This document shows, piece by piece, positions 36,991-46,349 of a DNA stretch of 64,000 bases. Source of the stretch: Thauera sp. JM12B12 (GTDB lineage: Bacteria; Pseudomonadota; Gammaproteobacteria; Burkholderiales; Rhodocyclaceae); assembly GCF_039614725.1 (NCBI RefSeq), contig NZ_CP154859.1, positions 2,604,001 through 2,668,000 of the forward strand, in the 5' to 3' direction. The notes under the pieces were generated by a model that was not told the origin of the DNA, did not search any database, and saw only the letters and a list, made by a program, of their open reading frames with translations. Position 1 is the stretch's first letter, and the number at the start of each line of letters is the position of its first letter. The position numbers were made by a program, and so were the translations under genes.

Positions 36991-37050
36991 GTTGCCCGCC
37001 GCCGCCCTGCCCTGCATCGGACTTGGCCTGCGGTGGCGCTCAGCCGCAAA

Positions 37051-38718
37051 ATGCCCCCCATGATCCGCGAGCCCGCCACGCCCACCCTGTTCCAGCGCCG
37101 CATCTACGGCACGTTCGGCCTCACCCTGCTGGTCGGGCTGTACCTGCTCGTCGGACTGACCGGCCACGACCCCTGGCGGGGCGATGACGCACGCTACTTC
37201 GGCCCTGTGCTGTCGATGCTGCGCGGCGAGTCCTGGCTGTTCCCGATGCTCGCCGGCGAGCCGCTGACCGACTACCCGCCGCTGTATTTCTGGACTGCCG
37301 CTGGTTTCGCCTGGCTGGGCGATGCCTTGCTGCCGCTGCACGGTGGTGCGCGCCTGGCGAGCGCCTTCTTCGTTGCGCTTGCGGTGTTCTTCATCGCGCG
37401 CGCGGCCGAGGCCCTTCATGGGCGGCCGACGCGCACGCCCGGCGCGCTGCTCACCCTGGGTGCGCTCGGTCTCGTCCTCCACGCCCACGAGACCCAGCCG
37501 CTGCTCGCCGTGTTCGCGATGCAGGCGCTCACCCTCGCGGGCCTGGCCGAGGTGCCGCAGCGGCCGCTCTGCGGCAGCATCAAGGCCGGCGTGGGCAGCG
37601 CGCTCGCCTTTCTTGCCGGCGGCTTCGGCGGCTTCCTGCTCACCGCGCCCTTGCTGCCGCTGGTGATGCTGCTCAGCCGCGATTGCCGCACACCGCGGGC
37701 CAGCGGCGCGCTGCTGCTCGGTCTTTGCGTGGCATTCACCCTCGCCGCCGCCTGGCCGCTGGCGCTTCAGTTGCAGCAGCCCGAACTTCTGAAGCTGTGG
37801 CTGCGCGCCGAGTGGCTGCGCCTCGGCGGCCCCGGTCTCGGCATGCACGACCTTCCCACCCTGGTCGAACTGGCCGGCTGGTTCCTTTGGCCACTGTGGC
37901 CGCTCACCCTGTGGGCGCTATGGCGCGGACGGCGCACGCTCGGCACGCTGCCGGTCCTGCTGCCGCTGGTCAGCTCACTGCTCGTGCTGCTTCGGGTGGC
38001 CGTGAGCGGGGATGTCTCGCAGGCGCAGTTCATCCTGCTCATCCCGGCGACGGCGCTGCTCGCCGCTGCGGGGGTGCCCACGCTGCGGCGGGGCGCGGCG
38101 AGCGCCTTCGACTGGTTCGCCCTGATGAGCCTGGCGGTCTTCGGGGTCCTGGTGTGGCTGGCATGGACGGCGCAGTCGGTAGGCTGGCCGCCCGGCCTCG
38201 CCCGCCACGCGGCGCGCAACGCGCCCGACTTCGTCCTCCCCGGCGAGCCTTTCCAGCTTGCCATTGGGGTGGCGATCAGCGCCCTGTGGATCCTGCTCGT
38301 CGCCCGCCTGCCGCGCTCGCCCTCGCGGGCGCCGGCCAACTGGGCCATCGGCCTGGTCATGCTGTGGTGCCTTGCCGTGGTGTTGCTGATGCCATGGTTC
38401 GACCACGGCCGCAGCTATCGCAGCGTGGTGGCGTCGCTGGACATCGCGGTGCAGGGCGAGCGCACCCTGCGACCGACGGCGTGCATCGCGACCACCGGCA
38501 TCCCCGATGCCATGCGCAGCTCGATGGATTACTTCGCCGGCCTGCGCGTGGAACGCGTCAGTGCCGACGCCACACCTTGCCCGCTGCTGCTCGTGCATGC
38601 CGACCGTCGGCGCTCGCAAGCGGCGCTCGCGCCGGAATGGGAGACGGTGTGGGAATACCGGCGCGGCGCCGGCCGGCACCAGGAAAGCTTCAGCCTGCTG
38701 CGCCGCGCCCAGCCCTGA
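37051..38718 (+). CDS. ArnT-like membrane glycosyltransferase (GT83 family-like)
   Basis: This 555-aa polytopic protein has about 12 helices. The N-terminal TM1 (about 13-30) is followed by the periplasmic acidic motif DPWRGDDARYFGPVLSMLRGESWLFPMLAGEPLTDYPPLYFW (about 34-75), the polyprenyl-phosphate-sugar-transferase signature of ArnT/PMT relatives. A soluble periplasmic C-terminus (about 460-555) follows. It probably transfers a sugar from undecaprenyl phosphate to lipid A, glycan or protein; substrate not determinable. No ribosome-binding site is clear; ATG at 37060 is an alternative start. It ends 11 bp from convergent orn. Confidence 0.8.
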   Translation: MPPMIREPATPTLFQRRIYGTFGLTLLVGLYLLVGLTGHDPWRGDDARYFGPVLSMLRGESWLFPMLAGEPLTDYPPLYFWTAAGFAWLGDALLPLHGGARLASAFFVALAVFFIARAAEALHGRPTRTPGALLTLGALGLVLHAHETQPLLAVFAMQALTLAGLAEVPQRPLCGSIKAGVGSALAFLAGGFGGFLLTAPLLPLVMLLSRDCRTPRASGALLLGLCVAFTLAAAWPLALQLQQPELLKLWLRAEWLRLGGPGLGMHDLPTLVELAGWFLWPLWPLTLWALWRGRRTLGTLPVLLPLVSSLLVLLRVAVSGDVSQAQFILLIPATALLAAAGVPTLRRGAASAFDWFALMSLAVFGVLVWLAWTAQSVGWPPGLARHAARNAPDFVLPGEPFQLAIGVAISALWILLVARLPRSPSRAPANWAIGLVMLWCLAVVLLMPWFDHGRSYRSVVASLDIAVQGERTLRPTACIATTGIPDAMRSSMDYFAGLRVERVSADATPCPLLLVHADRRRSQAALAPEWETVWEYRRGAGRHQESFSLLRRAQP

Positions 38719-38729
38719 GGCCGAGCGCC

Positions 38730-39278
38730 TTACTCCAGGCGCAGGAAATGGTCGCGGTAATGACGAAGCTCGGCGATCGATTCGTGGATGTCGGCGAGCG
38801 CAGTGTGGCTGCCGGCCTTCTTGACGCCTTCGTAGATCTCCGGACGCCAGCGCCGCGCGAGTTCCTTGACGGTGGAGACGTCGAGGTTTCGGTAGTGGAA
38901 CCAGTTCTCCAGCGTCGGCATCCAGCGCGCAAGGAAGCGGCGGTCCTGGCACACGGAGTTGCCGCACATCGGCGAACTGCGCGCCGGCACCCACTCCTGC
39001 AGGAAGGCGAGCGCCTGCGCTTCGGCCTGGGCCTCGGACACGTTCGAGGCCCGCACGCGGTCGATGAGGCCAGACTTGCCATGCGTGTTGCGGTTCCACT
39101 CGTCCATCGCGTCGAGCACGCCATCGGGCTGATGCACGGTGATCACCGGCGCTTCGGCGATGGTCTCCAGCGCCTCATTGGTCAGCACGATGGCGATCTC
39201 GATGATGCGATCGCGGTCGGGTTCGAGGCCGGTCATCTCCATGTCCAGCCATATCAGCGTCTTCGGGTCCTGTGCCAT
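38730..39278 (-). CDS. orn: Oligoribonuclease
   Basis: This 182-aa DEDDh 3'-5' exonuclease degrades 2-5-nt RNA and pGpG, and so closes c-di-GMP turnover. Motifs: [26 protein letters not shown] (about 8-33; catalytic Asp, Glu), [18 protein letters not shown] (about 103-120) and [15 protein letters not shown] (about 156-170; His and Asp). Length is standard (about 180 aa). Its presence is relevant to the GGDEF protein at 50672. It is divergent from the M48 peptidase gene. Confidence 0.97.
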   Translation of the reverse strand: MAQDPKTLIWLDMEMTGLEPDRDRIIEIAIVLTNEALETIAEAPVITVHQPDGVLDAMDEWNRNTHGKSGLIDRVRASNVSEAQAEAQALAFLQEWVPARSSPMCGNSVCQDRRFLARWMPTLENWFHYRNLDVSTVKELARRWRPEIYEGVKKAGSHTALADIHESIAELRHYRDHFLRLE

Positions 39279-39481
39279 AATCGTCCGGCCTTTTTTCGGG
39301 CACCTTGGTGCGAAACAATCAAGGGCGCGATTGTGTCACAGTTCCTGCCCGTCGCCGGTATGGCGGCGCGCCTGCGGCGGACTCCGCCGGCCACAGGCGC
39401 CCCAGTCGGACGGCAGACGACCGTGTGAAGAGCCTGCCTCGGGACTCGCCGGCCTTTCCCATCCTCGCCACCGGAACCGCG

Positions 39482-40729
39482 ATGAACACCTTTGCCCTCC
39501 TGTTCGTAGGCCTGCTGCTCGCGGGCATGGCCGCCAAGCTCGCCCTGATGCGACGCCAGGTGCGCCATGTCCAGGCCCACCGCGACATCGTCCCCGCTGC
39601 CTTCGCCGCGTCCATCCCGCTCGCCTCGCACCAGCGCGCTGCCGACTACACCACCGCGCGCGCCGGGCTGTCCGCACGCCAGACCGTGGCCAGCGCGCTC
39701 TTCCTGGTGGTGATGACGCTCGGCGGCGGCCTGCAGGCGGTGCACGACGCCTGGGCTGCGCTGCTCGCACCGGGCAGTCTGGGGCATGGGGTTGCGCTGC
39801 TCGCGAGCCTGGCCGTGCTTGGCTGGCTGCTCGAGCTACCCTTCGTGCTGTCGCGCACCTTCGTCATCGAGAGGCGCTTCGGCTTCAACCGCATGACGCC
39901 GCGCCTCTTCATCGCCGACACGCTGCGCGAAGCTGCGCTCGCGGCAGTGATCGGCCTGCCGCTCCTGGGCGTCGTGCTGTGGCTCACCAATTCGATGGGC
40001 GAACGCTGGTGGCTGTGGGTGTGGGCCTTCTGGCTCGGCTTCAACGTGCTGGTGATGCTGGTATGGCCGACCTTCATCGCGCCGCTGTTCAACACGTTCA
40101 CCCCGCTCGCCGACGCCGCGCTGAAGGCCCGCGTCGAGGCCCTGCTGGCACGCTGCGGCTTCCAGTCGAAGGGGCTGTTCGTGATGGACGGCTCGCGCCG
40201 CTCGGCGCACGGCAACGCCTACTTCACCGGCTTCGGCGCCTCCAAGCGCATCGTCTTCTTCGACACCCTGCTCGACAAGCTCAACGCCGACGAGGTGGAG
40301 GCGGTGCTCGCGCACGAGCTCGGACACTTCCGTCACCGCCACATCTTCAAGCGCCTGGCCGTTCTCGCCCCGGCGAGCCTGGGCATGCTCGCCCTGCTCG
40401 GCTGGCTCATGCAGCAAGCCTGGTTCTTCAACGGCCTGGGCATGCAGGCGACCGACACCGCGAGCGCACTTGCGCTGTTCTTCCTGACCCTGCCCGTATT
40501 CACCTTTCCGCTGGCACCACTCTTCAGCTACTGGTCTCGCGTGCACGAGTACGAGGCCGACGCCTACGCTGCGCGCCAGACTCGCGCCAAGGACCTCGTC
40601 GCTGCGCTCGTCAAGCTCTACCGCGACAATGCCTCCACGCTCACGCCTGACCCGCTGTACTCGCGCTTCTTCGACTCGCATCCGCCCGCTGCCTTGCGCG
40701 TCGCGCGGCTGCAGACCCTGCAGCACTGA
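39482..40729 (+). CDS. M48-family (Ste24-like) membrane zinc metallopeptidase
   Basis: This 415-aa CAAX-protease-like peptidase has an N-terminal helix and further TM segments (about 59-79, 97-117, 146-163, 169-190). The zinc motif is EAVLAHELGHFRHRH (about 275-289), with the third ligand Glu in VHEYEADAYAARQ (about 352-364). The SKRIVFFDTLL stretch is typical of Ste24 homologues. It probably acts in inner-membrane protein quality control. The ATG at 39482 starts at the first hydrophobic helix. Cytochrome c and rsgA follow closely and may share its transcript. Confidence 0.88.
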   Translation: MNTFALLFVGLLLAGMAAKLALMRRQVRHVQAHRDIVPAAFAASIPLASHQRAADYTTARAGLSARQTVASALFLVVMTLGGGLQAVHDAWAALLAPGSLGHGVALLASLAVLGWLLELPFVLSRTFVIERRFGFNRMTPRLFIADTLREAALAAVIGLPLLGVVLWLTNSMGERWWLWVWAFWLGFNVLVMLVWPTFIAPLFNTFTPLADAALKARVEALLARCGFQSKGLFVMDGSRRSAHGNAYFTGFGASKRIVFFDTLLDKLNADEVEAVLAHELGHFRHRHIFKRLAVLAPASLGMLALLGWLMQQAWFFNGLGMQATDTASALALFFLTLPVFTFPLAPLFSYWSRVHEYEADAYAARQTRAKDLVAALVKLYRDNASTLTPDPLYSRFFDSHPPAALRVARLQTLQH

Positions 40730-40755
40730 CCCCGACCGGAACAGAGGAGACTGCC

Positions 40756-41079
40756 ATGAACCTCAACATGCTGGCCGCCGCCCCCTTCGCGCTGGTGCTC
40801 GCGCTGCCCGCGAGCGCCCTGGCCGATCCCTTCCCGGGCGCAGATCACGCGGCCGGCAAGGACATGCACACGCGCCTGTGCGTCGAATGCCACGAACGCA
40901 ACTTCAGCGGCGAGGACGGATCGGCGATCTATCTGCGACCGGACCGCCGCGTGACCACGCCGAGCGCCCTTTCGCAACAACTGACCGCCTGCACCACGAT
41001 GCTCAATCTCGACCTCTTCCCCGAGGATGAGCATCACCTCGCGGGCTACCTGAACAAGCTCTACTACAGGTTCGAGTGA
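40756..41079 (+). CDS. Periplasmic c-type cytochrome, single CxxCH
   Basis: This 107-aa protein has signal peptide MNLNMLAAAPFALVLALPASALA (about 1-23) and one heme motif CVECH (about 42-46). The downstream region includes a Met (TMLNLDLFPEDEHHLAGYLNKLYY) that could be the sixth ligand. It is monoheme; the partner is unknown. Its stop codon overlaps the GTG start of rsgA (GTGA), an unexpected translational coupling between a cytochrome and a ribosome-assembly GTPase. The GAGGAGA ribosome-binding site is good. Confidence 0.85.
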   Translation: MNLNMLAAAPFALVLALPASALADPFPGADHAAGKDMHTRLCVECHERNFSGEDGSAIYLRPDRRVTTPSALSQQLTACTTMLNLDLFPEDEHHLAGYLNKLYYRFE

Positions 41080-42020
41080 GAAAACGCACCCCCCAGGCCG
41101 CCTCGACCGAGGCGCGGACACCGGGCACCATCGTCGCCGCCTTCGGCCGCCACTACGAGGTCGATACCGCCGCAGGACGCCTGCAGTGCTATCCGCGCGG
41201 AAAGAAAAGCAGCTACGCCTGCGGCGACGAAGTCGAGATCCTGCGCGGCGGTGACGGCCAGGGCGTGATCGAGTCCCTGCACCCGCGGCGCAATCTGCTC
41301 TGGCGCTCGGACGCCTTCCGCGAGAAGCTCATCGCCGCCAACCTGAGCCACATCGTGATCGTGGTCGCCACCGAGCCGGGCTTCTCCGACCTGCTCGTGT
41401 CGCGCTGCATCGCTGCCGCCGAGAGCCAGGGCATCACCCCGCTGATCGTGCTCAACAAGGCCGATCTCGCCGCTCGGCTGCCGGCCGCCCGCGTCCAGCT
41501 CGCCCCGTTCCGCGCGCTGGGTTACGAGGTGATCGAGGTCTCCGCGCTGGAAGGCGCAGAGGGCCTGCGGGCACGCCTGGGCGGACTGCACGCGATCTTC
41601 GTCGGCCAGTCTGGCATGGGCAAGTCGACGCTCACCAACGCACTCGTCCCCGAGGCCAACGCCGCCACGCGCGAGATCTCCGACGCACTCGATTCGGGCA
41701 AGCACACAACCACCTTCGCCCGCCTCTATCCGCTCGGCGACGGCGCGGGCCATCGCCTGCCGGGCTGGCTGATCGACAGCCCCGGACTGCAGGTCTTCGG
41801 CCTCGCACACCTGTCGGCAGACGATCTCGCCGAGGCCTTCGTCGATCTCCGCCCCTTCCTCGGCCAGTGCCGCTTCCGCGACTGTCGCCATGACAGCGAG
41901 CCCGGCTGCGCCCTGCTTGCGGCGGTGGCATCGGGACGGATCAACGCCCGGCGCTGGGAGCACTTCCGCGCCATTCGAAACGAGATCGCCGAGGCGCGCC
42001 GGCTCAATCCGGGCTGGTGA
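41076..42020 (+). CDS. rsgA: Small-subunit ribosome biogenesis GTPase RsgA (GTG start)
   Basis: This 314-aa circularly permuted GTPase has an N-terminal OB-fold (about 15-75). GTPase motifs occur in permuted order: G4 VLNKADL (about 125), G5 VSALEGAEG, G1 FVGQSGMGKSTLTNAL (about 175-190), switch KHTTTFARLYPL and G3 LIDSPGLQVFGL. A C-terminal zinc knuckle CRFRDCRHDSEPGC (about 267-280) follows. It matures the 30S subunit. It starts with GTG overlapping the preceding TGA. It lacks the long N-terminal extension of E. coli RsgA but is of normal betaproteobacterial length. Confidence 0.96.
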   Translation: MRKRTPQAASTEARTPGTIVAAFGRHYEVDTAAGRLQCYPRGKKSSYACGDEVEILRGGDGQGVIESLHPRRNLLWRSDAFREKLIAANLSHIVIVVATEPGFSDLLVSRCIAAAESQGITPLIVLNKADLAARLPAARVQLAPFRALGYEVIEVSALEGAEGLRARLGGLHAIFVGQSGMGKSTLTNALVPEANAATREISDALDSGKHTTTFARLYPLGDGAGHRLPGWLIDSPGLQVFGLAHLSADDLAEAFVDLRPFLGQCRFRDCRHDSEPGCALLAAVASGRINARRWEHFRAIRNEIAEARRLNPGW

Positions 42021-42030
42021 ACGGCCGCGC

Positions 42031-43017
42031 TCAAGCGGCGCGCAGGAAATCCCTCACGACGCCGATCTGCAGGGCGTCCATCAACATCGGCGCATGCCCG
42101 ACGCCGGCGAACTCCACGGTCTGCGCGCGCGGGCCACGCACCGCCATCGCGGCCAGCGTCGCGGGCTCGAGCAGGTCGGACTCAGCGCCGCGCAGGGCCA
42201 GCGTGGGACAGCGCACCCCCTCGTACACCGGCCAGAGGTCGATGTCGTTCAGGATGGGCGCGGCGCGGAAGATCTCCCCCAGCCCCGGGTCGTAGACCAT
42301 CTCGAAGCCGTCCTGCCCGTCCGTGACGGGGCGCACGGAGAAGCTGGTGAGGTGCTGCCACTGAGCGTCGGTGAGCGGCCCGAAGGGGGCGCTGACCTCG
42401 CGGATGTAGCTTTCCGCCGCCGCCAGTGAGGCGAACCGCGGCGCATTGCCGACGTACTGCGCAATGCGCCGAAGCGAGGTGGCGGTGATGACCGGGCCGA
42501 CGTCGTTCAACACCAGGCGGGTGATCGGGGTGTTCGGCTGGCTCGCGAGGAGCATGCCGATGATGCCGCCCATCGAGGTGCCGACCCAGTGCACGGCGTC
42601 GACGTCGAGACGGGCAATCAGCGTGACCATGTCATTGACGTAGGTCGGAAAGCCGTAATCGGCCTTGTCGCCCAGCCAGTCGCTGCGGCCACGGCCGACG
42701 ACGTCCGGGCACACCACGCGGTAGTCGTCGGCCAGGGCGCGCGCGAGTTCGTCGAAGTCGCGGCCGTTGCGGGTGAGACCATGGACACAGACCACCACGC
42801 GCGGGTTGTGCGGATCCCCCCACTCCGTATAAGCCATGCGGTGCAGCCCATGCTGCCCCATGCACTGCACGCTACGTTCGCGCGGTGCATGCCGCGGGGG
42901 CGACGCCGGCGCAGCGGCTGGCGCCGCAGTGGGCGGGGCCGGAGTGGGCGATGTCGGAGTGGACGCGACCGGGGGTGCGCGCCTGAACAGACGCTGCAGC
43001 GTGGAAAAGAAGGACAT
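42031..43017 (-). CDS. Alpha/beta hydrolase with Pro/Ala-rich N-terminal linker
   Basis: This 328-aa protein has a Pro/Thr/Ala-rich low-complexity segment at about 14-45 and then an alpha/beta-hydrolase fold: RVVVCVHGLTRNGRDFDELARALADDYRVVCPDVVGRGRSDW (about 73-114; oxyanion HG). The nucleophile elbow is VGTSMGG (about 145-151), with LRGAESDLL and GVGHAPMLM providing acid and catalytic His. Substrate is unknown; resembles esterase/C-C-hydrolase-like enzymes. Start MSFFSTLQRLFRRAPP. It is convergent with rsgA (10 bp apart). Confidence 0.85.
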   Translation of the reverse strand: MSFFSTLQRLFRRAPPVASTPTSPTPAPPTAAPAAAPASPPRHAPRERSVQCMGQHGLHRMAYTEWGDPHNPRVVVCVHGLTRNGRDFDELARALADDYRVVCPDVVGRGRSDWLGDKADYGFPTYVNDMVTLIARLDVDAVHWVGTSMGGIIGMLLASQPNTPITRLVLNDVGPVITATSLRRIAQYVGNAPRFASLAAAESYIREVSAPFGPLTDAQWQHLTSFSVRPVTDGQDGFEMVYDPGLGEIFRAAPILNDIDLWPVYEGVRCPTLALRGAESDLLEPATLAAMAVRGPRAQTVEFAGVGHAPMLMDALQIGVVRDFLRAA

Positions 43018-43092
43018 GGCGTGAATGATCGGTGGATGGCGGGATCTGGCGCCAAGTCTAGCCCGGAACGCCGTGTCCACGGCAGCTGCCGA

Positions 43093-45618
43093 TCAGCGCC
43101 CGTGCCAGTAGCGCGGCCTGCGCTCGCGCGCTGCGGTCACCTCCACCTCGCCGCTTCCAGCAGCGGGGAAATCGATGCCGATCGCACCCTGGACGTCGGT
43201 GCGCCAGTTGCGCGCACCGGCGTCGACCCAGCGCGCCCAGACCTGCGGGTGGGGATGTCCGAAGGCATTGCGGTAGCCGGCCGCGTGCACCACGTGAAGC
43301 GCGCGCGTCGCATCGACGAAGGCAGCCGAGGAGGAGGAACGGCTGCCGTGATGCGCGCTAACCACGACCGTGCTCGCGAGCGCACCGGCAGGCACGCGGG
43401 CGAGCAGCGCACGCTCGGTCTGCACCCCGATGTCACCGGTGAGCAACAAGGCCCCCGCTGCCGCCGAGACACGGAGCACGCACGAGGCCTCGTTGTCATG
43501 GCCGCGGCCAGGCCGTCCCGTCGCCCGCCGCCCGCCGCCCGCCGGTGCATCCATGCTCGCGCCAGCCGCATCGGCATCTGCATGGGCATCCACAGGCTCC
43601 GCATTCCCGGCCGCGACCTCGACCGCGCGCTGTGGGTGCAACACCTCGAAGCGCACGCCATCCCACTCCCAGGCCTCTCCTGCCGCGCACTGCCGCGGCA
43701 CTGGACGGTAGGCGCGATCGTCGGGATCCGTTCCGGCAGCCTCGCCGGCCGTCCCGCCCGCGCTCGCGATCCGCCGCTGCGTCGCCGCGGGCTGACCCGC
43801 CAGGATGCGGGCGACCGCCACACCAGCCACCACGCTTTGCGCCCCCCCGGCGTGATCGGCGTCGTCATGGGACAACACGAGGCCGTCCAGGCGCGCCACC
43901 CCCACCGCTCGCAGGTAGGGCAGGACCACCCTGCTCCCGGCATCGGCCTCGCTCCCGTAGGGCGGACCGGCATCGAACAGCAGGTCGTGACGACGCGTCT
44001 GCACATGGACCGCGAGACCCTGCCCCACATCGAGCACCTCGGCGTGGAAACCGCCCTCGGGCGGCCGGGCAGGCTGCCAGGCGAGGAGGCCCGCCAGCAC
44101 CGCAGGTGCGGCCAGCCGGCCCGGCGTCGCGCGCGGCAGCAGCAGCGCCGCCACGGCGGCGAGCCCCGCGCCGAGCAGCCAGGGCGGCGGCGCGGCCTGC
44201 TCCCACAACGCCCCGTCGACGGCCGCCAGCCACGCCAGCACGGTCATCATCAGCTGCGCGGCGACATCGGCCGGCAGCAGCAGCCAAGCGTTCGGCCACG
44301 GCAGCGACAGCAACACGAGCGGCGTGACCACGAAGCTGACGATCGGGATCGCCACGAGGTTGGCAAGCGGCGACAGCAGCGGGAATGACTGGAACTGCGC
44401 CAGAAGCAACGGAATGAGCGCCACGCTGATCGCAAGCTGGACCCGCAGCGCCCCGCGCCAGCCCGAGCGCGCGCGAACGCGCCCGCCGAGGGTGGCCAGG
44501 ATGATCGCAACCGCGCCGAAGGACAGCCAGAACCCGGGAGCGAGCACCGCCCATGGATCGATCACCAGCACTACGAGCAGGGCCACCGCAAGCGTGCGCG
44601 ACGGCGCCACCGCCCGCCCGCTGAACAGCACCGCTGCCGCCACCGCAAGCATCAGCCACGCGCGCAGGACCGGAATCCCCAGCCCGGCGAGGAGGGCATA
44701 GACGGTCGCGCCAGCGAGCGCGGCAACCGCCGCCGCCTTCTGCGCAGGCAGCCGCAACGTCAAGGCCGGCAGCCGGCGCCAGAGGAGCGACGCCACCGCA
44801 CCGCAGAACAGTCCGACCAGGGCCACGTGCAGGCCCGAGATCGACACCAGGTGGCCCACGCCGGTGCGCCGGAACACCTCCCAGGTCGACGCCGAGATGC
44901 CGTCCTGGTCCCCCACCGCGAGGGCAACGAGCAATCCGCCCTGGTCCGCGTCGCCGAGCTCGGCGAGCATACGATCGCGCAACAGCGTGCGCAGGCGGTG
45001 CACACGCTGCATCACGCTTGCCGGCGGCCCGTCGAGCCGGGTTGCGCCATGGCGCACGTAGCCGGTTGCACGGATGCCGCGCGCGAGCAGCCAGGCCTCG
45101 TAGTCGAAGCCGCCGGAATTGACGAAGCCGTGCGGCCGGCGCAGGCGCACCACGAAAGACCAGTACTCGCCCGCCTGTGGCGGCTGCGACGCCCCGTCTG
45201 CGGGCGTCCCATGTTCCTGCCGCCACGACAGCAGCAGCCGATGTGGCACGCCTGCGGTGTGGCCATCGGTTTCGAGCACGAAGCGCCAGCCCTGGTCGAC
45301 CGCCTGCGGCAGGCTCGCGACATGGCCGCGCACGACGAGGTCGACGCCCTCGAGCTCGCCGCGCAGCGCATCGTTCAAGCGCAGTTCGGCACGCCAGGCC
45401 GACCACGACACCCCGGCTGCGGCGGCAATGACGACGAGCAACGCTCCCCGCAGCAGGGTGCCGCGCGCCAGGCTGCGCGGCCGGGCGTGACCCGCAGCCA
45501 GCCCCAGCAACGCCGCCGCGAGCATGGACAGCATGCCGGACAAGGCCAGCCCATCCACGCCAGCGCGCGTCTGCACGAGGCAGACGCCGGACAGGAAGGC
45601 GATCGAGAAAATTCGCAT
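43093..45618 (-). CDS. comEC: ComEC/Rec2 DNA-uptake channel
   Basis: This 841-aa membrane protein has an N-terminal hydrophobic region, a DUF4131-like domain (about 50-190) and a competence domain with about eight helices (about 215-490; GVGHLVSISGLHVALVGLFCG is the hallmark). A C-terminal metallo-beta-lactamase-like domain follows (EVLDVGQGLAVHVQTRRHDLLFDAGP..., VLSHDDADHAGGA at about 615, [19 protein letters not shown]). An Ala/Asp/Gly-rich insertion (about 690-740) splits the beta-lactamase-like domain. It should move single-stranded DNA across the inner membrane during transformation. Other competence genes are not in view. Confidence 0.93.
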   Translation of the reverse strand: MRIFSIAFLSGVCLVQTRAGVDGLALSGMLSMLAAALLGLAAGHARPRSLARGTLLRGALLVVIAAAAGVSWSAWRAELRLNDALRGELEGVDLVVRGHVASLPQAVDQGWRFVLETDGHTAGVPHRLLLSWRQEHGTPADGASQPPQAGEYWSFVVRLRRPHGFVNSGGFDYEAWLLARGIRATGYVRHGATRLDGPPASVMQRVHRLRTLLRDRMLAELGDADQGGLLVALAVGDQDGISASTWEVFRRTGVGHLVSISGLHVALVGLFCGAVASLLWRRLPALTLRLPAQKAAAVAALAGATVYALLAGLGIPVLRAWLMLAVAAAVLFSGRAVAPSRTLAVALLVVLVIDPWAVLAPGFWLSFGAVAIILATLGGRVRARSGWRGALRVQLAISVALIPLLLAQFQSFPLLSPLANLVAIPIVSFVVTPLVLLSLPWPNAWLLLPADVAAQLMMTVLAWLAAVDGALWEQAAPPPWLLGAGLAAVAALLLPRATPGRLAAPAVLAGLLAWQPARPPEGGFHAEVLDVGQGLAVHVQTRRHDLLFDAGPPYGSEADAGSRVVLPYLRAVGVARLDGLVLSHDDADHAGGAQSVVAGVAVARILAGQPAATQRRIASAGGTAGEAAGTDPDDRAYRPVPRQCAAGEAWEWDGVRFEVLHPQRAVEVAAGNAEPVDAHADADAAGASMDAPAGGGRRATGRPGRGHDNEASCVLRVSAAAGALLLTGDIGVQTERALLARVPAGALASTVVVSAHHGSRSSSSAAFVDATRALHVVHAAGYRNAFGHPHPQVWARWVDAGARNWRTDVQGAIGIDFPAAGSGEVEVTAARERRPRYWHGR

Positions 45619-45787
45619 GGCATGCAATGATGCCAATTGCACGGGTGCGCGACCACCCCGCGCGCGGATCCGGGCATCGAAACAATCCGCAACACGCGCG
45701 CGGCGAACCTGTCGACGCCCGCCCCGCTCCCACGCAGGCGGCGCACGCGGCGACACCTGCTAGACTGCTGCCCGGCCGACCCAGACC

Positions 45788-46342
45788 ATGCGCAAGAAAC
45801 TCAAGCGAATCCTTCCTGATCACGAGACCGTCAGCACCAACCGCTGGCTGCGGCCGTTCTCATCCACCCTGCTCCACCCCAGGCTGTGGCACCTCAACCG
45901 CCATTCGGCGGCGGGCGCAGTGGCGGTGGGGATGTTCTGCGGCCTCATCCCCGGGCCGCTGCAGATGCTGGGGGCAGCGATCTGCTGCGTGCTCTTCCGG
46001 GTGAACCTCCCGCTGGCGCTGATCACCACCCTGTACAGCAACCCGCTGACCATCGTGCCGCTCTACGTGCTCGCCTTCGGGATCGGCAGCCTGATCCTGG
46101 GCAACGGCGAGTTCAGCTTCACGCCGCCGCCGGAGCTGTCGGGAATGAACCCGGCGGTGTGGCTGCGGTCGCTCGCCGACTGGGCGGGGTCGCTCGGCGA
46201 GCCGCTTTTCCTGGGCCTGATCGTGCTCGCCGCCAGCCTGTCGATGCTGTCCTACCTGGCCGTGCGCTGGGGCTGGCGGCTCTGGCTGTTGCGCCAGTGG
46301 CGGCGCAGGCAGGCGCGGTCACGCAGCCAAGGCCGCCCCTGA
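45788..46342 (+). CDS. DUF2062 membrane protein
   Basis: This 184-aa protein has a basic N-terminus and then hydrophobic stretches at about 42-68, 73-103 and 135-160. The DUF2062 signature is AGAVAVGMFCGLIPGPLQMLGA (about 42-63), with TTLYSNPLTIVPLYVLAFGIG (about 80-100). Function unknown. It is divergent from comEC by 169 bp and convergent with the chemoreceptor (7 bp gap). Confidence 0.85.
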   Translation: MRKKLKRILPDHETVSTNRWLRPFSSTLLHPRLWHLNRHSAAGAVAVGMFCGLIPGPLQMLGAAICCVLFRVNLPLALITTLYSNPLTIVPLYVLAFGIGSLILGNGEFSFTPPPELSGMNPAVWLRSLADWAGSLGEPLFLGLIVLAASLSMLSYLAVRWGWRLWLLRQWRRRQARSRSQGRP

Positions 46343-46349
46343 GCGGCCA

